This document shows, one piece after another, positions 4,760 through 5,536 of a stretch of 5,536 bases of DNA. Location of the stretch: NCBI GenBank assembly GCA_019421525.1, contig JAHZFC010000140.1, positions 1 through 5,536 on the forward strand, read 5' to 3'. Each line of letters starts with the position of its first letter. The first letter of the stretch is position 1. The notes under the pieces were generated by a model. It was given only the letters and a program-made list of their open reading frames with translations, made no database searches and had not been told where the DNA came from. This DNA comes from Clostridiales bacterium (GTDB lineage Bacteria; Bacillota; Clostridia; Oscillospirales; Oscillospiraceae). A program made the translations under genes and the position numbers.

Positions 4760-5536
4760 ATACGCTCAAGACGCTGTGCGCCCTGCCCGGCGTGTCCTCG
4801 TTCGAGGATGAGGTGCGAAATTATATCAAGGAACGGGTCGCCCCCTATGCCGCTGAGATGCGGGTGGATGCCATGGGCAACCTCATCGTGTTGAAAAAGG
4901 GCGCGAAGTCCACCGGGAACAAGCTGATGCTGTGCGCCCATATGGATGAGGTGGGCCTGATCGTCAAGACTATCACAGAGGACGGATATCTGAAATTTGG
5001 CTGCGTAGGCGGTATCGACCGCCGGGTGCTGCTGGGCAAGCAGGTGGTCCTGGGGGACAAAAAGATCCCTGGGATCATCGGGCTGAAGGCCATCCACATG
5101 ACCACTCCGGAGGAGCGCAAAAAGGTGCCCAAGCTGGAAGACTACTACATCGACATCGGCGCGAAGGACCGTGAGAGCGCGGAGGAGCTGGTGGAGCCCG
5201 GCGACTGCGGCGTGTTCGTCAGCGATGTGGTGGAGTTTGGCGACGGGATGCTCAAGGCCAAGGCCATCGATGACCGGGTGGGCTGCGCCGTGCTGGTCAA
5301 GCTGCTGGAAGAGGACCTGCCCATGGACTGCACCTTCGTGTTCACTGTCCAAGAGGAGGTAGGCACCCGGGGTGCCTTTGGCTCGGCTTTTTCCGTGACC
5401 CCGGAGATCGCCCTGGTACTGGAGGGGACCACCGCCGCGGATAATCCTGCCCTGGATGAGAGCGTCCAGGTGTGCTGGCCGGGGAAGGGGCCGGTCATCT
5501 CCTGGATGGACGGCGGGTCCATCTATGACCGGGAGC
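4753..5536 (+). CDS. M42 family metallopeptidase (second paralogue, 3' end beyond window)
   Basis: An open frame starts at the ATG of ATGGTAA, whose TAA ends the first M42 gene in another frame, and continues to the window edge, giving 261 residues with no stop. It is a second, clearly divergent M42 protein. It shows CAHMDEVG (H63, D65), a lid domain of about 70-165 with an EDYYIDIGA segment, KAIDDRVG (D173), QEEVGTRGA (E201/E202) and LVLEGTTAAD. The last places Glu (E224) where the first paralogue has Asp (D229). A terminal YMHTPxE motif with the last histidine ligand should lie past the window end. The two copies share the metal-site framework but differ throughout the lid and in the second half, so this is an old duplication rather than a recent one. 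Paired M42 genes may form separate or mixed cages with complementary specificities; that is inference. Confidence 0.92.
   Translation, partial: MVNTLKTLCALPGVSSFEDEVRNYIKERVAPYAAEMRVDAMGNLIVLKKGAKSTGNKLMLCAHMDEVGLIVKTITEDGYLKFGCVGGIDRRVLLGKQVVLGDKKIPGIIGLKAIHMTTPEERKKVPKLEDYYIDIGAKDRESAEELVEPGDCGVFVSDVVEFGDGMLKAKAIDDRVGCAVLVKLLEEDLPMDCTFVFTVQEEVGTRGAFGSAFSVTPEIALVLEGTTAADNPALDESVQVCWPGKGPVISWMDGGSIYDRE

Noticed and set aside
3809..5352. Long minus-strand open frames opposite the M42 genes (3809-4753 and 4312-5352)
   Set aside because: They are codon-bias shadows of the two peptidase genes, and they overlap each other.

Overview
The window looks like chromosome from a GC-rich, gut-type member of the Clostridia (Oscillospiraceae-like, for example the Flavonifractor/Oscillibacter/Lawsonibacter neighbourhood). 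This placement is an inference. It rests on strong GGAGG-type ribosome binding sites, a class A RNase P RNA, a FadA/Thl-like thiolase, a MurD of clostridial flavour (TGSDGKTT, NDSIASSP) and M42 peptidases following murD. No mobile element, CRISPR array, tRNA or rRNA is visible.

Layout. Positions 1-296 hold the 3' end of a YebC/PmpR-family gene. Positions 297-443 are an AT-rich intergenic stretch that must carry the thiolase promoter. A complete monocistronic thiolase (444-1628, +) ends at a strong intrinsic terminator (1651-1681). It faces a second, opposite-strand terminator (1686-1725) that closes the RNase P RNA gene rnpB (about 1734-2198, -). rnpB and the following operon are driven by two back-to-back promoters whose -35 boxes overlap at 2227-2233. 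Rightward, a 65-nt leader with competing hairpins precedes murD (2327-3703), followed by two M42 metallopeptidase genes: one complete (3719-4759) and one overlapping it by 7 bp and running off the window (4753-5536).

Function. The window combines a translation-associated factor (YebC), an acyl-CoA enzyme with the codon bias of a very highly expressed gene, the catalytic RNA for tRNA 5' maturation, and an operon pairing the D-glutamate-adding step of peptidoglycan synthesis with two paralogous cytosolic peptidases. The gene content is mostly housekeeping and I see no evidence of a new defence or mobile system. The points most worth a second look are the roughly 100-nt expansion in the P8/P9 region of the RNase P RNA, the shared -35 of the divergent promoters, the possible Shine-Dalgarno switch in the murD leader, and the Asp-versus-Glu difference at a predicted metal ligand between the two M42 paralogues.
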